A DNA stretch of 64,000 nucleotides from Microbacterium hibisci (GTDB taxonomy: Bacteria; Actinomycetota; Actinomycetes; Actinomycetales; Microbacteriaceae). The notes beneath the pieces are model-generated. The model did no database searches. It saw only the letters and a list, made by a program, of their open reading frames with translations, and was not told the DNA's origin. A program made the translations under genes and the position numbers. The stretch lies in assembly GCF_015278255.1 (NCBI RefSeq), contig NZ_JADIJC010000002.1, forward strand, positions 519,601 through 583,600. The letters are read 5' to 3'. The first letter of the stretch is position 1; every line of letters begins with the position of its first letter. Positions 16,377 to 25,219 of the stretch are shown here, piece after piece.

Positions 16377-17473
16377 AGCGCCTCCGCATCGACTCCACGG
16401 TGATCGTGCTCGGCATCCTGATCCTCGTCATCGCGGTCGGAGCCGTCCTCGTCGCCACCGTGGGGCGCAACTTCTTCAGCCCCGGCAACATCCGCGACAT
16501 CCTCACGGGCATGAGCGTGCTCGGCCTGGTCGCCATCGGTCAGACCCTCGTGATCCTCGGGGCGTCGCTCGATCTGTCGGTGACGTACGTGATGAGCCTC
16601 GCGAGCCTCATCGCCGCCACCACGATGAACGGCAACGCCGCCAACATCCCGTGGGCCGTCACCCTCACGCTGCTCGTGTGCGCGGCCATCGGTCTCGCCA
16701 ACGGTCTCATCGTGACGGTGCTCAAGGTGAACGGCTTCATCGCGACGCTCGGCGTCGGGCTCATCCTGCAGGGGGTGCTGAACACGAACTTCCAGGGGAG
16801 CGCCGGGTCGGTGCCGTGGGCCTTCCAGCTCATCGGCGCGTCGGGCGTCGGGCCCATCCCGGTCTCGACGATCATCATGATCGCCCTCGCGGTGCTGGTG
16901 TGGTTCCTCCTCGACCGCACGCGCACCGGAGCCCACCTGTTCGCGGTCGGGGGCGACCCCGAGGTCGCGCGCCTGTCGGGCGTGCGCACCCGCCCGCCGC
17001 TGATCGCCGCACACGTGCTGTGCTCGGTCTTCGCGGGCCTGGCCGGCCTGCTGCTCGCGAGCCGTCTCGGTGTCGGCAGCCCGACAGTGGGTCAGCAGGG
17101 CGGCTACGCGCTGCTGTCGATCGCGGCCGTCGTGCTCGGCGGCACCCTGCTGCTGGGCGGCCGCGGCTCGGTGTGGGGCACCATCGGCGGCGTCGCGATC
17201 TTCGCGGTCGTCGACAACGTGATGAGCGTCATGCAGGTCAACCCGTTCCTCAAGGACGTGGTGCGCGGCGTCGTCATCGTCGCGGCGGTCGCCGTCTACA
17301 GCCGCCGTGCGATCGTGCGCCGCCGCACGCGGTTCGGGCCGGGCGGCACCAGGACGGGCGGAGATGCCGAGGCCGAGGCGGCCGCACCGGCGATGGCCGC
17401 GGCATCCCACGCCCTCGAGGCGGAGGCCGATGCGGCCGAAGGCGGCGCGGCGACGCGAGGAGGCGCGCGATGA
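16373..17473 (+). CDS. Sugar ABC transporter permease 1
   Basis: 366 residues, RbsC/XylH-type permease with about eight to ten membrane spans; it includes VAIGQTLVILGASLDLSVTY and LFAVGGDPEVARLSGVRTRP, the cytoplasmic family loop. The last about 50 residues are an Ala/Glu-rich cytoplasmic tail. ATGA overlaps at both ends place it between the ATPase and a second permease. The two probably form a heterodimeric channel. Substrate inferred from the operon only. Confidence 0.93.
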   Translation: MKRLRIDSTVIVLGILILVIAVGAVLVATVGRNFFSPGNIRDILTGMSVLGLVAIGQTLVILGASLDLSVTYVMSLASLIAATTMNGNAANIPWAVTLTLLVCAAIGLANGLIVTVLKVNGFIATLGVGLILQGVLNTNFQGSAGSVPWAFQLIGASGVGPIPVSTIIMIALAVLVWFLLDRTRTGAHLFAVGGDPEVARLSGVRTRPPLIAAHVLCSVFAGLAGLLLASRLGVGSPTVGQQGGYALLSIAAVVLGGTLLLGGRGSVWGTIGGVAIFAVVDNVMSVMQVNPFLKDVVRGVVIVAAVAVYSRRAIVRRRTRFGPGGTRTGGDAEAEAAAPAMAAASHALEAEADAAEGGAATRGGAR

Positions 17474-18549
17474 GGTTCTTGAAGACTCTCGTGAGCCCGC
17501 GCGGAGCGGTGTTCCTGCTGCTGGTGATCCTGCTGATCGCCATCATGGTGCTGAACCCCAACTTCGCCGATCCGGGCCAGATCATGCGCTACATCCAGCG
17601 CGTGGCACCCGTGGCCATCGTCGCGATCGGACAGTACTTCGTCATCATCGCGGGGGAGTTCGACCTCTCGCAGGGCTCCCTGATCACCGCCCAGGTGATC
17701 GTGGCGGGCAACCTCGTCGGTCAGGATGACGCCCGCACCGTGCCGGTGCTGTGCCTCATGATCGTGTTCGGCCTGTTCATCGGGCTGGTGAACGGGCTCC
17801 TGACGACGCTGCTGAAGGTCCCCTCGTTCATCGTGACGCTCGGCATGATGCTCGCCCTCCTCGGCCTGGTGCTGTGGTGGACGGGCGGCGCCGCCACCGG
17901 CAACCCCGCCGACAGCTTCCGCCAGATCGGCCGCGGCGGCATCCGCGACCTCCCGCTCATCGAGTTCCTGCCGTGGTCGGTGCTCATCCTGGCCGCCTGG
18001 CTCGCGCTCGGCATCTGGGTCACCAAGCGCCCGCTCGGCAAGCTTCTCATCGCGATCGGCGACAACGCGCGCGCGACTCGCTATTCGGGTGCACGGGACT
18101 GGTGGGTCACCACGCAGGCCTTCATGATCTCGTCGCTGTCGGCGACCGTCTCGGCCGTGCTGCTCGTCGGGTACGCCGGCGTGCACCCCTCCGTCGGCCG
18201 CGGCTACGAGTTCGTCGCGATCACGGCCGTCGTGCTCGGCGGCGTGGTTCTCGGCGGCGGCCGAGGCTGGATCGTCGCCGCCGTCGCGGGCGCCTTCGTG
18301 CTCGAGGCCCTGTTCCTGCTGCTGAACATCGCCGGCGTCCCGGCGTCGCTGCGCGACGCCGTCCAGGGCGTCATCATCATCGCCGCCGTCGCGTACTCGG
18401 GTCTGGTCTTCCGGTCCCGCAGGCGTGGCGGGGCCCCACCGACCTCTCCCTCCCTGGGGAAGGAACCCGACGCGCCCGATGGCGCCGAGGAGTCGTCCGC
18501 AACACCGGCCCTCGCAGGCGAGGGCGCCGCACAGAACGACAGGAGCTAG
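17470..18549 (+). CDS. Sugar ABC transporter permease 2
   Basis: 359 residues, same BPD_transp_2 family as its neighbour: VAIGQYFVIIAGEFDLSQGS, LIAIGDNARATRYSGARDWW and FVAITAVVLGGVVLGGGRGW. About ten membrane spans and a polar C-terminal tail of 40 residues. The start overlaps the upstream stop (ATGA), and the binding protein starts three nt after its stop. Confidence 0.93.
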   Translation: MRFLKTLVSPRGAVFLLLVILLIAIMVLNPNFADPGQIMRYIQRVAPVAIVAIGQYFVIIAGEFDLSQGSLITAQVIVAGNLVGQDDARTVPVLCLMIVFGLFIGLVNGLLTTLLKVPSFIVTLGMMLALLGLVLWWTGGAATGNPADSFRQIGRGGIRDLPLIEFLPWSVLILAAWLALGIWVTKRPLGKLLIAIGDNARATRYSGARDWWVTTQAFMISSLSATVSAVLLVGYAGVHPSVGRGYEFVAITAVVLGGVVLGGGRGWIVAAVAGAFVLEALFLLLNIAGVPASLRDAVQGVIIIAAVAYSGLVFRSRRRGGAPPTSPSLGKEPDAPDGAEESSATPALAGEGAAQNDRS

Positions 18550-18551
18550 CA

Positions 18552-19763
18552 ATGCGACGATCAGTGAAGATCGCCACCACCGCGGTGGCGCTCGTCGGTC
18601 TCTTCGCCCTCGCCGGGTGTACGACCGACCCGAACGTGGCCCCACCCGACTCCACGGCCGAGCCGACCGAGGACGCCGGTCCCAACGAGTGGTTCGACCA
18701 GGAGCTGTTCGACACCCAGATGGCCCAGCGCGAGGTCGTGCCCGAGGGCCCCGAGGACGAGCCGTACCTGCAGTACATCGACGCCGAGATGGTCGACACG
18801 GCGCAGTACGCGAGCACCGGTGCCAAGAAGGCCTGCTTCGCGAACGCGTCGATCTCGAACCCGTGGCGCCAGACCGGCTGGATCACCATGAACCAGCAGC
18901 TCGAGGTGCTGCAGGAGCAGGGCGTCATCAGCGAGATGGAGACGCGTGACGCGCAGGACTCCGACGACACGCAGATCGCCGACATCGACTACTTCATCGC
19001 CGAGGGCGGCTGCGACGTCTTCATCATCTCGCCGAACAGCACGGCCGCGATGACTCCGGCGGTGGAGCGCGCGTGCGACACCGGCAAGCCGGTGATCGTG
19101 TTCGACCGCGGCGTCGAGACCGACTGCCCCGTCACGTTCATCCACCCGATCGGCGGATTCGCGTGGGGCATCGACACCGCGCAGTTCCTCATCGACAACC
19201 TCGAGGAGGGCGACAAGGTCGTGGGCCTGCGCATCCTCCCGGGCGTCGACGTGCTCGAGCAGCGCTGGGCGGCGGCCGAGAAGATGTTCGCCGACGCGGG
19301 CATCGAGGCGGTCGACTACTTCACCGGTGCCGACCCGGCCGAGATCAAGAGCATCATCAGCGACGAGCTCGCGAAGGGCGACGTGGCGGGCATCTGGATG
19401 GATGCCGGTGACGGCGCCGTCGCCGCCATCGAGGCGTTCGAGGACGCCGGCGTGGACTACCCCGTCATGACGGGTGAGGACGAGATGAGCTTCCTGCGCA
19501 AGTGGAAGGAGACGGGCCTGACGGGCCTCGCTCCGGTCTACTCGAACTTCCAGTGGCGCACCCCGCTGCTGGCGGCGCAGAAGATCTTCGCCGGCGAGCA
19601 GATCCCGAAGGAGTGGGTGCTCCCGCAGAGCCCGATCACGGCGGAAGAGGTCGACCAGTACCTCGAGGCCAACGACGGCATGCCCGACGGCCACTACGCC
19701 AAGTTCGGCGGCGAGAACCTGCCGGGCTACCCCGAGGTCTGGCAGGAGCGCCAGATCCCGTAA
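18552..19763 (+). CDS. Sugar ABC transporter substrate-binding lipoprotein
   Basis: 403 residues; signal peptide with lipobox LAGC (Cys near residue 23). Periplasmic-binding-protein type 1 fold as in ribose/inositol binders: KKACFANASISNPWRQTGW, EGGCDVFIISPNS, KPVIVFDRGV and IWMDAGDGAVAAIEAFEDAG. An acidic linker follows the lipid anchor. AGGAG precedes the ATG. It is unusual to find the binding protein last among the transporter genes; a long hairpin repeat follows at 19770-19843. The ligand is probably a sugar or cyclitol, not identifiable from sequence. Confidence 0.92.
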   Translation: MRRSVKIATTAVALVGLFALAGCTTDPNVAPPDSTAEPTEDAGPNEWFDQELFDTQMAQREVVPEGPEDEPYLQYIDAEMVDTAQYASTGAKKACFANASISNPWRQTGWITMNQQLEVLQEQGVISEMETRDAQDSDDTQIADIDYFIAEGGCDVFIISPNSTAAMTPAVERACDTGKPVIVFDRGVETDCPVTFIHPIGGFAWGIDTAQFLIDNLEEGDKVVGLRILPGVDVLEQRWAAAEKMFADAGIEAVDYFTGADPAEIKSIISDELAKGDVAGIWMDAGDGAVAAIEAFEDAGVDYPVMTGEDEMSFLRKWKETGLTGLAPVYSNFQWRTPLLAAQKIFAGEQIPKEWVLPQSPITAEEVDQYLEANDGMPDGHYAKFGGENLPGYPEVWQERQIP

Positions 19764-19769
19764 CCCCGG

Positions 19770-19843
19770 CGTTTCGTCTCGCTCGTTCCTCGCTCGCTCA
19801 ACGACCGGTCTCGGTCGTTGAGCGAGCGAAGCGAGACGAAACG
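19770..19843. repeat. Long inverted repeat of the GTTGAGCGAGCGAAGCGAG family (hairpin)
   Basis: The right arm 19813-19843 is a complete family copy. The left arm 19770-19806 is its reverse complement except for six extra bases that bulge (CGTTCC at 19784-19789). The loop is GGTCTC. The 31-bp stem lies seven nt after the binding-protein stop and 23 nt before the isomerase gene, so it may terminate or attenuate transcription. Confidence 0.9.
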
Positions 19844-19866
19844 CGCCGTCTCGGACAGGAGCACGC

Positions 19867-20724
19867 ATGCAGCGCACGATCGGCGTCAACACCTGGGTGT
19901 GGACCTCGCCGCTGACCGACGAGTCGCTGGCCGCGCTCGCGCCGAAGATCGCCGGCATGGGATTCGGTGCCATCGAGCTGCCGCTCGAGAACGCGGGGGA
20001 CTGGGATGCCGCACGTGCGCGTGATCTGCTCACCTCGCTGCAGCTGCAGCCCGTGGTGATCGGCGCGATGGGGCCCGGACGCTCGCTGGTCGACCGGGCG
20101 GGGAACGTCCCCGCCACCCAGGCGTATCTCCGGACGTGCCTGACCGCGGCGCGCGAGGTGGGGGCATCCGTCGTCGCCGGACCGTTCTATTCGCCCACCG
20201 GCGTGACCTGGCGCATGACGCCCGACGAGCGCACCGATGTGGTCGCGCAGCTGCGCCGCAACCTCGAGCCGCTCGTCGACGAGGCGGCGGCCGACGGCAT
20301 CGCGCTCGCCGTCGAGCCGCTCAACCGGTACGAGACCAGCGTCATCAACACCGTCGAGCAGGCGCTCGAGGCGCTGGCACCGCTCTTCGGAGCCGGCCTC
20401 GGGCTGGCACTGGACACCTATCACCTCAACATCGAGGAGAAGCGACCGGATGCCGCGATCCGGGCCACCGCCGGGCGCATCGCCCACGTGCAGGTGTGCG
20501 GCAGCGACCGCGGCGCCGTCGGCGACGATCACACCGACTGGCCTGGCACTCTGGCGGCGCTCGACGACGCCGGGTATGAAGGCATCCTGGGGCTGGAGAG
20601 CTTCACCGGCGAGAACGCCACCATCGCCGTCGCGGCGTCGGTGTGGCGCCCGCTGGCGGCGAGCCAGGACGATCTGGCGGAGCGGTCGCTGCGGTACCTC
20701 ACGGGACTGCAGAACGGTCACTGA
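19867..20724 (+). CDS. Sugar phosphate isomerase/epimerase family protein
   Basis: 285 residues, xylose-isomerase-like TIM barrel. Metal-ligand regions are visible: AVEPLNRYETSVINT (Glu), GLALDTYHLNIEE (Asp-x-x-His), RIAHVQVCGSDRG (His) and GLESFTGEN (Glu), as in D-tagatose/D-psicose 3-epimerases. The motifs and context support keto-sugar epimerisation in the pathway of the imported substrate. AGGAG precedes the ATG. Separated from the next isomerase gene by 132 nt. Confidence 0.9.
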   Translation: MQRTIGVNTWVWTSPLTDESLAALAPKIAGMGFGAIELPLENAGDWDAARARDLLTSLQLQPVVIGAMGPGRSLVDRAGNVPATQAYLRTCLTAAREVGASVVAGPFYSPTGVTWRMTPDERTDVVAQLRRNLEPLVDEAAADGIALAVEPLNRYETSVINTVEQALEALAPLFGAGLGLALDTYHLNIEEKRPDAAIRATAGRIAHVQVCGSDRGAVGDDHTDWPGTLAALDDAGYEGILGLESFTGENATIAVAASVWRPLAASQDDLAERSLRYLTGLQNGH

Positions 20725-20856
20725 CCGCTCCGCAAAAACCCGATCGATCCCCGGACCGAACGACCCGAGGTGTCGCGATACGGGCGCAGAGCGCCCGCGA
20801 CAACCGGCCGCAACCGGCGTATGCGAAGATCACGACCAAGCAAGGGAGCTGAGATC

Positions 20857-21864
20857 ATGGCCGAGCACCCCGTCACCCTGTTCACCGGGCAGTGGGCGGA
20901 CCTGCCGTTCGAGGAGGTGGCACGCCTCGCAGCGGAGTGGGGCTACGACGGACTCGAGATCGCGGCATCCGGCGATCATCTCGATCTGAAGCGCGCAGAC
21001 GAGGACGATGCCTACGCGGCGTCGCGGCTCGAGGTGCTGGACCGCCACGGCCTGAAAGCCTTCGCCATCTCGAACCACCTCGCCGGCCAGGCGGTGTGCG
21101 ATGCGCCGATCGACTTCCGGCACCAGGCGATCCTGCGCGACTACGTGTGGGGCGACGGCGATGCCGAAGGCGTGCGGCAGCGCGCGGCGGAGGACATGAA
21201 GCGGTCCGCGAGGGTCGCGCGCAAACTCGGCATCGACGTCGTGGTCGGCTTCACCGGCTCGTCGATCTGGCCGTACCTGGCGATGTTCCCGCCCGTGCCC
21301 GGCGAGGTCATCGAGGGCGGCTTCGAGGACTTCGCCGCCCGCTGGAACCCGATCCTCGATGTCTTCGACGGTGAGGGCGTGCGCTTCGCGCACGAGGTGC
21401 ACCCGGGCGAGATCGCCTACGACTACTGGTCGAGCGTGCGTGCGCTGGAGGCGATCGGGCACCGCGAGGCGTTCGGGTTCAACTGGGACCCGTCGCACAT
21501 GATGTGGCAGAACATCGACCCGGTCGGCTTCATCTGGGACTTCCAGGACCGCATCTACCACGTCGACTGCAAAGACACGCGGCTCCGGCCGCGCAACGGA
21601 CGCGCCGGGGTGCTCGGCTCGCACCTGCCGTGGGGCGACCCGCGGCGCGGGTGGGACTTCGTCTCCACCGGCCACGGCGACGTGCCCTGGGAGGACTCGT
21701 TCCGGGCGCTCGATGCCATCGGCTACACCGGCCCGATCTCGATCGAGTGGGAGGACGCCGGCATGGACCGCCTCCACGGCGCCGCCGAGGCGGTGAGCTT
21801 CGTCCGCTCGCTGCTGTGGCCGCCGCCGACGGCCTCGTTCGACGCCGCCTTCAGCAACCAGTGA
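20857..21864 (+). CDS. Second sugar phosphate isomerase/epimerase family protein
   Basis: 335 residues, same TIM-barrel superfamily but a different branch from its neighbour: [35 protein letters not shown] and [15 protein letters not shown] carry the metal ligands, and [16 protein letters not shown] lies near the end. Related proteins are often annotated as inosose or hydroxypyruvate isomerase-like. AAGGGAG lies before ATG 20857, which was preferred over an earlier in-frame start. Likely catalyses another step in the same pathway. Confidence 0.9.
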   Translation: MAEHPVTLFTGQWADLPFEEVARLAAEWGYDGLEIAASGDHLDLKRADEDDAYAASRLEVLDRHGLKAFAISNHLAGQAVCDAPIDFRHQAILRDYVWGDGDAEGVRQRAAEDMKRSARVARKLGIDVVVGFTGSSIWPYLAMFPPVPGEVIEGGFEDFAARWNPILDVFDGEGVRFAHEVHPGEIAYDYWSSVRALEAIGHREAFGFNWDPSHMMWQNIDPVGFIWDFQDRIYHVDCKDTRLRPRNGRAGVLGSHLPWGDPRRGWDFVSTGHGDVPWEDSFRALDAIGYTGPISIEWEDAGMDRLHGAAEAVSFVRSLLWPPPTASFDAAFSNQ

Positions 21865-21881
21865 TGCGGAAGACTCGCAGC

Positions 21882-22178
21882 ATGCCGATTCAGCACACCG
21901 TCGTCTTCCGTCTCTCGCACGCACCGGGTTCGCCGGAGGAGGCGGCGTTCCTGACCGATGCGCGCGCCGCCCTCACCTCGATCCCCGGCGTCGAGGACTT
22001 CCGGGTCAACCGGCAGGTGAGCCCGAAGAGCGACCTCGCGCACCAGTTCTCGATGGTGTTCGCCGACGATGCCGCTTACCAGGCCTACAACGACCACCCG
22101 ACGCACGTGGCGTTCGTGGCGGAGCGGTGGGTTCCCGAGGTGGCGTCGTTCCAGGAGTACGACTTCGTCGAGGCCTGA
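21882..22178 (+). CDS. Dabb (stress-response alpha/beta-barrel) family protein
   Basis: 98 residues; dimeric ferredoxin-like barrel family: IQHTVVFRLSHAPGSPEE, SIPGVEDFRVNRQVSPKSD and NDHPTHVAFVAERWVPEVAS. The function is usually undefined, though some members are small enzymes in catabolic operons. A second possible start, ATG 21864, overlaps the upstream stop (TGATG) and would add six residues (MRKTRS); both imply coupling to the isomerase. Last gene of this catabolic unit. Confidence 0.85.
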   Translation: MPIQHTVVFRLSHAPGSPEEAAFLTDARAALTSIPGVEDFRVNRQVSPKSDLAHQFSMVFADDAAYQAYNDHPTHVAFVAERWVPEVASFQEYDFVEA

Positions 22179-22221
22179 GTCGCGAGGCTCGAGCTCTGGC
22201 CCCGTCCGCGGGGCGCCGGGC

Positions 22222-22261
22222 GGGCGCTCAGTCGGCCGGGCGCTCAGTCGGCCGGGCGCTC
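22222..22261. repeat. 16-bp tandem repeat spanning the marR stop codon
   Basis: GGGCGCTCAGTCGGCC is repeated exactly at 22222-22237 and 22238-22253, followed by GGGCGCTC. On the minus strand the unit encodes the last codons of marR and its TGA, so the stop context is duplicated. Probably a recent slippage product. Confidence 0.85.
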
Positions 22262-22720
22262 GCCGAGCGTGAGCGCGTGCAGCAGCCGGGTCAGGTTGAG
22301 GATGTCGTCGACCGGCCACTCCTCGAGCGCGTCGACGAGCAGGCTCTCCTGCGGCGCGCGCGCCTCGGCGAGTCGCTCGAGCCCGAACGGCGTGGGGGAG
22401 AGCAGGCTCGACCGGCCGTCGTCGGGGTCGGGCGTGCGCTGGATCAGGCCCAGCTGCTCGAGCTCGCGCACCGTGCGGCTGATCTGGCCCTTGTCGGACA
22501 TGAGCGACTCGGCGAGGGCCGAGAGCGTGATGCCCTCGCGCCGCACGATGGTGGTGAACACCTTGTACGCCCCCGGCAGCATCCCCGGGCTCACGCGGTT
22601 GGCGTTCTCGGTGATGATCCGCCGGAAGCGGTTGATCAGCTCCCCGAACTCCGCCTCGAGGGCGCGCACCGCCTCGGTGCGCGCCGCTCGAGTGTCGTGG
22701 GAGGTCATCGTGTTCGACAT
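22244..22720 (-). CDS. MarR-family transcriptional regulator
   Basis: 158 residues; winged-helix core LSALAESLMSDKGQISRTVR followed by the wing RTPDPDDGRSSLLSPT. The family dimer represses efflux genes and is released by aromatic or lipophilic compounds. The start overlaps the stop of the upstream DHA2 transporter by one nt (TAATG), so the two are co-translated and the regulator probably controls the shared promoter, where three matching palindromes occur (24537-24597). Confidence 0.92.
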   Translation of the reverse strand: MSNTMTSHDTRAARTEAVRALEAEFGELINRFRRIITENANRVSPGMLPGAYKVFTTIVRREGITLSALAESLMSDKGQISRTVRELEQLGLIQRTPDPDDGRSSLLSPTPFGLERLAEARAPQESLLVDALEEWPVDDILNLTRLLHALTLGERPAD

Positions 22721-24477
22721 TATCGCCGGGTGACGGATGCCTCGTCCGCCGCGTCGTCCGACGATGCGGCGGCACCGGGGGTCGAGCCGCGGGTCGTGGC
22801 ATCCGTGTCCACCGTGGCGGTGGCCGTCAGCGTCTCCATGCCCTCGGCGACCGAGACCGTCGCCAGGTCGGCCTCGCTCGCCTGCACGCGCTCGCTCGTG
22901 GTCATGCGGGTGAGCGGCTTGTTGGGCAGGAAGATGATCGCGATGAGGCTGATCACGGCCAGCGGCACCGCGATGAGGAACGAGTGGGCGATGGCCTGGG
23001 CGTAGATGTCCTCGACGATCACGCGGATCGACTCGGGCAGCGCCGAGACCTGCGGGATGGTGCCCGACGCGAGCTGCTGGCCGATCGCGGCGCCCTTCTC
23101 GCCGAGCGCCATGAGGGCCGCGCCGATGTCGTCCTTGCGGTCGGCGAACAGGTCGGTCGCCGAGGTCGCGAGGGCCGCGCCCATCACCGAGACGCCGATC
23201 GTGCCGCCGAGGCTGCGGAAGAACGTGACGCCCGAGCTCGCGACGCCGATCTCGCTGGGCTTCGCGGTGTTCTGCACGATGAGCACGAGGTTCTGCATGG
23301 TCATGCCGACGCCCGCGCCGAGCAGGAACATGTAGAGCGAGACGAGCACGAAGTTCGTGTCGTAGTGGATGGTCGACAGCAGGTACGAACCCGCGATCAG
23401 CAGGACGCCGCCCACGATCAGGTACGGCTTCCAGTGGCCGTGGCGGGTGACGAGACCGCCGATCACGATCGACGAGAGCAGCAGGCCGGCGATCATCGGG
23501 ATGGTCATGAGACCCGCCTCGGTCGGCGTCGCGCCGCGCGCCAGCTGCATGTACTGGCTGAGGAAGACCGAGGTGCCGAACATCGCGATGCCGATCGAGA
23601 TCGACGCGACGACAGCGAGGGTGAAGGTGCGGTTGCGGAACATCGTGAGGGGCACGAGCGGCTCCTTCGAGCGCAGTTCGACGATCACGAACAGCACGGC
23701 CGCGAGGAGCGCGCCGCCGACCATGAGGATGGTCTCGGTGCTCCACCAGTCGTAGTCCTTGCCGGCGTTGGTCACCCAGATGAGCAGCAGCGACACGGCG
23801 GTCGACAGCAGAACGATGCCGAAGTAGTCGATGCGCGCCTTGGTCTTCGGGCGCGGCGGCAGGTGGAGCGTCCGCTGCATCATCACGAGCGCGGCGACCG
23901 CGAACGGCAGCGCGATGAAGAAGTTCCAGCGCCAGTCGATCGTGTCGGTGATGAAGCCGCCGAGGAGCGGACCGCCGACGGTCGCGACCGCCATCACGGC
24001 GCCGAAGAGGCCCATGTACCGGCCGCGCTCGCGCGGGCTGATGATGTCGGCCATGATCACCTGGCTGAGCGCGGCGAGACCGCCGGCGCCGATGCCCTGC
24101 ACCGCGCGGAAGGCGATGAGCGTGCCGGGATCCTGCGAGAACCCGGCCGCCGCGGTGGCGAGCACGAAGATCACGATCGCGATCTGGATGAGCAGCTTGC
24201 GGTTGAACAGGTCGGCGAGCTTGCCCCAGATCGGGGTCGAGATCGCGGTGGTCAGCAGGGTCGCGGTCACGACCCACGTGAACGCCGCCTGGTCGCCGCC
24301 CAGGTCGTGGACGATCACGGGAAGCGAGGTGGAGACGACGGTCGACGCGAGCATCGACACGAACATGCCGAGCAGCAGGCCGGTGAGCGCCTGCAGCACC
24401 TGGCGGTGCCGGCGCTTGTCGGCGGCGGTGCCCTCGGCGGTGGCGACCGACCCGGTCGCGGGGGTGGACGTGGCCAT
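22720..24477 (-). CDS. DHA2-family (EmrB/QacA) drug efflux MFS transporter
   Basis: 585 residues, 14 predicted membrane spans. Motif A is visible as GKLADLFNRKLLI, and the antiporter motif C region as GPLLGGFITDTIDWRWNFF. A charged tail of about 70 residues follows the last span. Expected to export lipophilic toxic compounds in exchange for protons. Promoter-proximal gene of the two-gene operon with the MarR regulator; the operators lie 60-120 nt upstream. Confidence 0.93.
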   Translation of the reverse strand: MATSTPATGSVATAEGTAADKRRHRQVLQALTGLLLGMFVSMLASTVVSTSLPVIVHDLGGDQAAFTWVVTATLLTTAISTPIWGKLADLFNRKLLIQIAIVIFVLATAAAGFSQDPGTLIAFRAVQGIGAGGLAALSQVIMADIISPRERGRYMGLFGAVMAVATVGGPLLGGFITDTIDWRWNFFIALPFAVAALVMMQRTLHLPPRPKTKARIDYFGIVLLSTAVSLLLIWVTNAGKDYDWWSTETILMVGGALLAAVLFVIVELRSKEPLVPLTMFRNRTFTLAVVASISIGIAMFGTSVFLSQYMQLARGATPTEAGLMTIPMIAGLLLSSIVIGGLVTRHGHWKPYLIVGGVLLIAGSYLLSTIHYDTNFVLVSLYMFLLGAGVGMTMQNLVLIVQNTAKPSEIGVASSGVTFFRSLGGTIGVSVMGAALATSATDLFADRKDDIGAALMALGEKGAAIGQQLASGTIPQVSALPESIRVIVEDIYAQAIAHSFLIAVPLAVISLIAIIFLPNKPLTRMTTSERVQASEADLATVSVAEGMETLTATATVDTDATTRGSTPGAAASSDDAADEASVTRR

Positions 24478-24536
24478 AGAAGTCCTTTGAACGAGGAGTG
24501 GGAGGTGGGTTCGCGGCGACAGCGGCGCGGAAGAAG

Positions 24537-24610
24537 GTTGACATGAGTCAACAGTTGATTCAGGTCAACGATACGCCGATGGTTGATGTGTGTCAACTAT
24601 CGGCGTATCG
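24537..24610. promoter_or_regulatory. Three GTTGA-N6-TCAAC operators upstream of the efflux operon
   Basis: Perfect GTTGA-N6-TCAAC palindromes occur at 24537-24552, 24554-24569 and 24582-24597. The third lies in the loop of a 12-bp inverted repeat, CGATACGCCGAT (24569-24580) with ATCGGCGTATCG (24599-24610). Size and symmetry fit a MarR-family dimer site. They lie before the DHA2 gene and could also affect the divergent plus-strand gene at 24710. Confidence 0.8.
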
Positions 24611-24650
24611 GGTGGTGGTGTCGCGATGAGGAGGCGGACGACGACGGCGT

Positions 24651-24681
24651 TGACGGATGCCGCGGCCTGCGGCATCCGTCA
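24651..24681. repeat. TGACGGATGCCGC inverted repeat
   Basis: TGACGGATGCCGC (24651-24663) and GCGGCATCCGTCA (24669-24681) form a perfect 13-bp hairpin with a 5-nt loop, immediately before the 2H phosphoesterase gene. The same arm sequence recurs in the 17-bp hairpin at 40313-40362. Confidence 0.85.
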
Positions 24682-24709
24682 CCCTCTCGCGAGAGCGCAA
24701 GATGGAGGG

Positions 24710-25213
24710 GTGTTCAGTGTCGAACTGCTTCCGGATCCCGAGCTCGACCGCGCGGTGCGCGAGGACTGGGACCGCCTGCTCGGAGCCGACCTGCCGAGCT
24801 CAGGGCGCAACCCTGCGCCGAGCAATCGGCCGCACCTCACCCTCGCGGTGCGAGACGGACTCGAGCCCTCCGCCTTCGCCGGCATCACCGACATGCTCCC
24901 CATCGCGGTCGAGCTCGGGGGAGTCGTGATCCTCGGCCACAGGAATCGCTACGTGCTCGCACGTCACGTCGTCGTGACCGCACCGCTCCTGGCGGTCCAC
25001 CGCACGGTCGCCGAGCTGGCCGGCACCCCGCAGCCGCACTATTCGAACACCGGAATCGATCGCTGGACCCCGCACATGACGCTGGCGCGCGGGCTCACCG
25101 CCGAACGGCTGGCGAAGGCGATGCGACTGATCCGCGCTCCGAACCTCATCGGACAGGCGATCGGCGCACGAGTCTGGGATGCCGACGCCAGAACGGTCAC
25201 GATGCTCGACTGA
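24710..25213 (+). CDS. 2'-5' RNA ligase-like (2H phosphoesterase) protein
   Basis: 167 residues with the two hallmark HxT motifs, PHLTLAV (about residue 44) and PHMTLAR (about 120), of the 2H phosphoesterase/LigT superfamily. Members hydrolyse 2',3'-cyclic phosphodiesters or related nucleotide bonds; the substrate here is unknown. GTG 24710 is favoured because CAAGAT (24698-24703) lies exactly six nt upstream and the hairpin at 24651-24681 interrupts any longer version. Confidence 0.78.
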   Translation: MFSVELLPDPELDRAVREDWDRLLGADLPSSGRNPAPSNRPHLTLAVRDGLEPSAFAGITDMLPIAVELGGVVILGHRNRYVLARHVVVTAPLLAVHRTVAELAGTPQPHYSNTGIDRWTPHMTLARGLTAERLAKAMRLIRAPNLIGQAIGARVWDADARTVTMLD

Positions 25214-25219
25214 GCGGCC

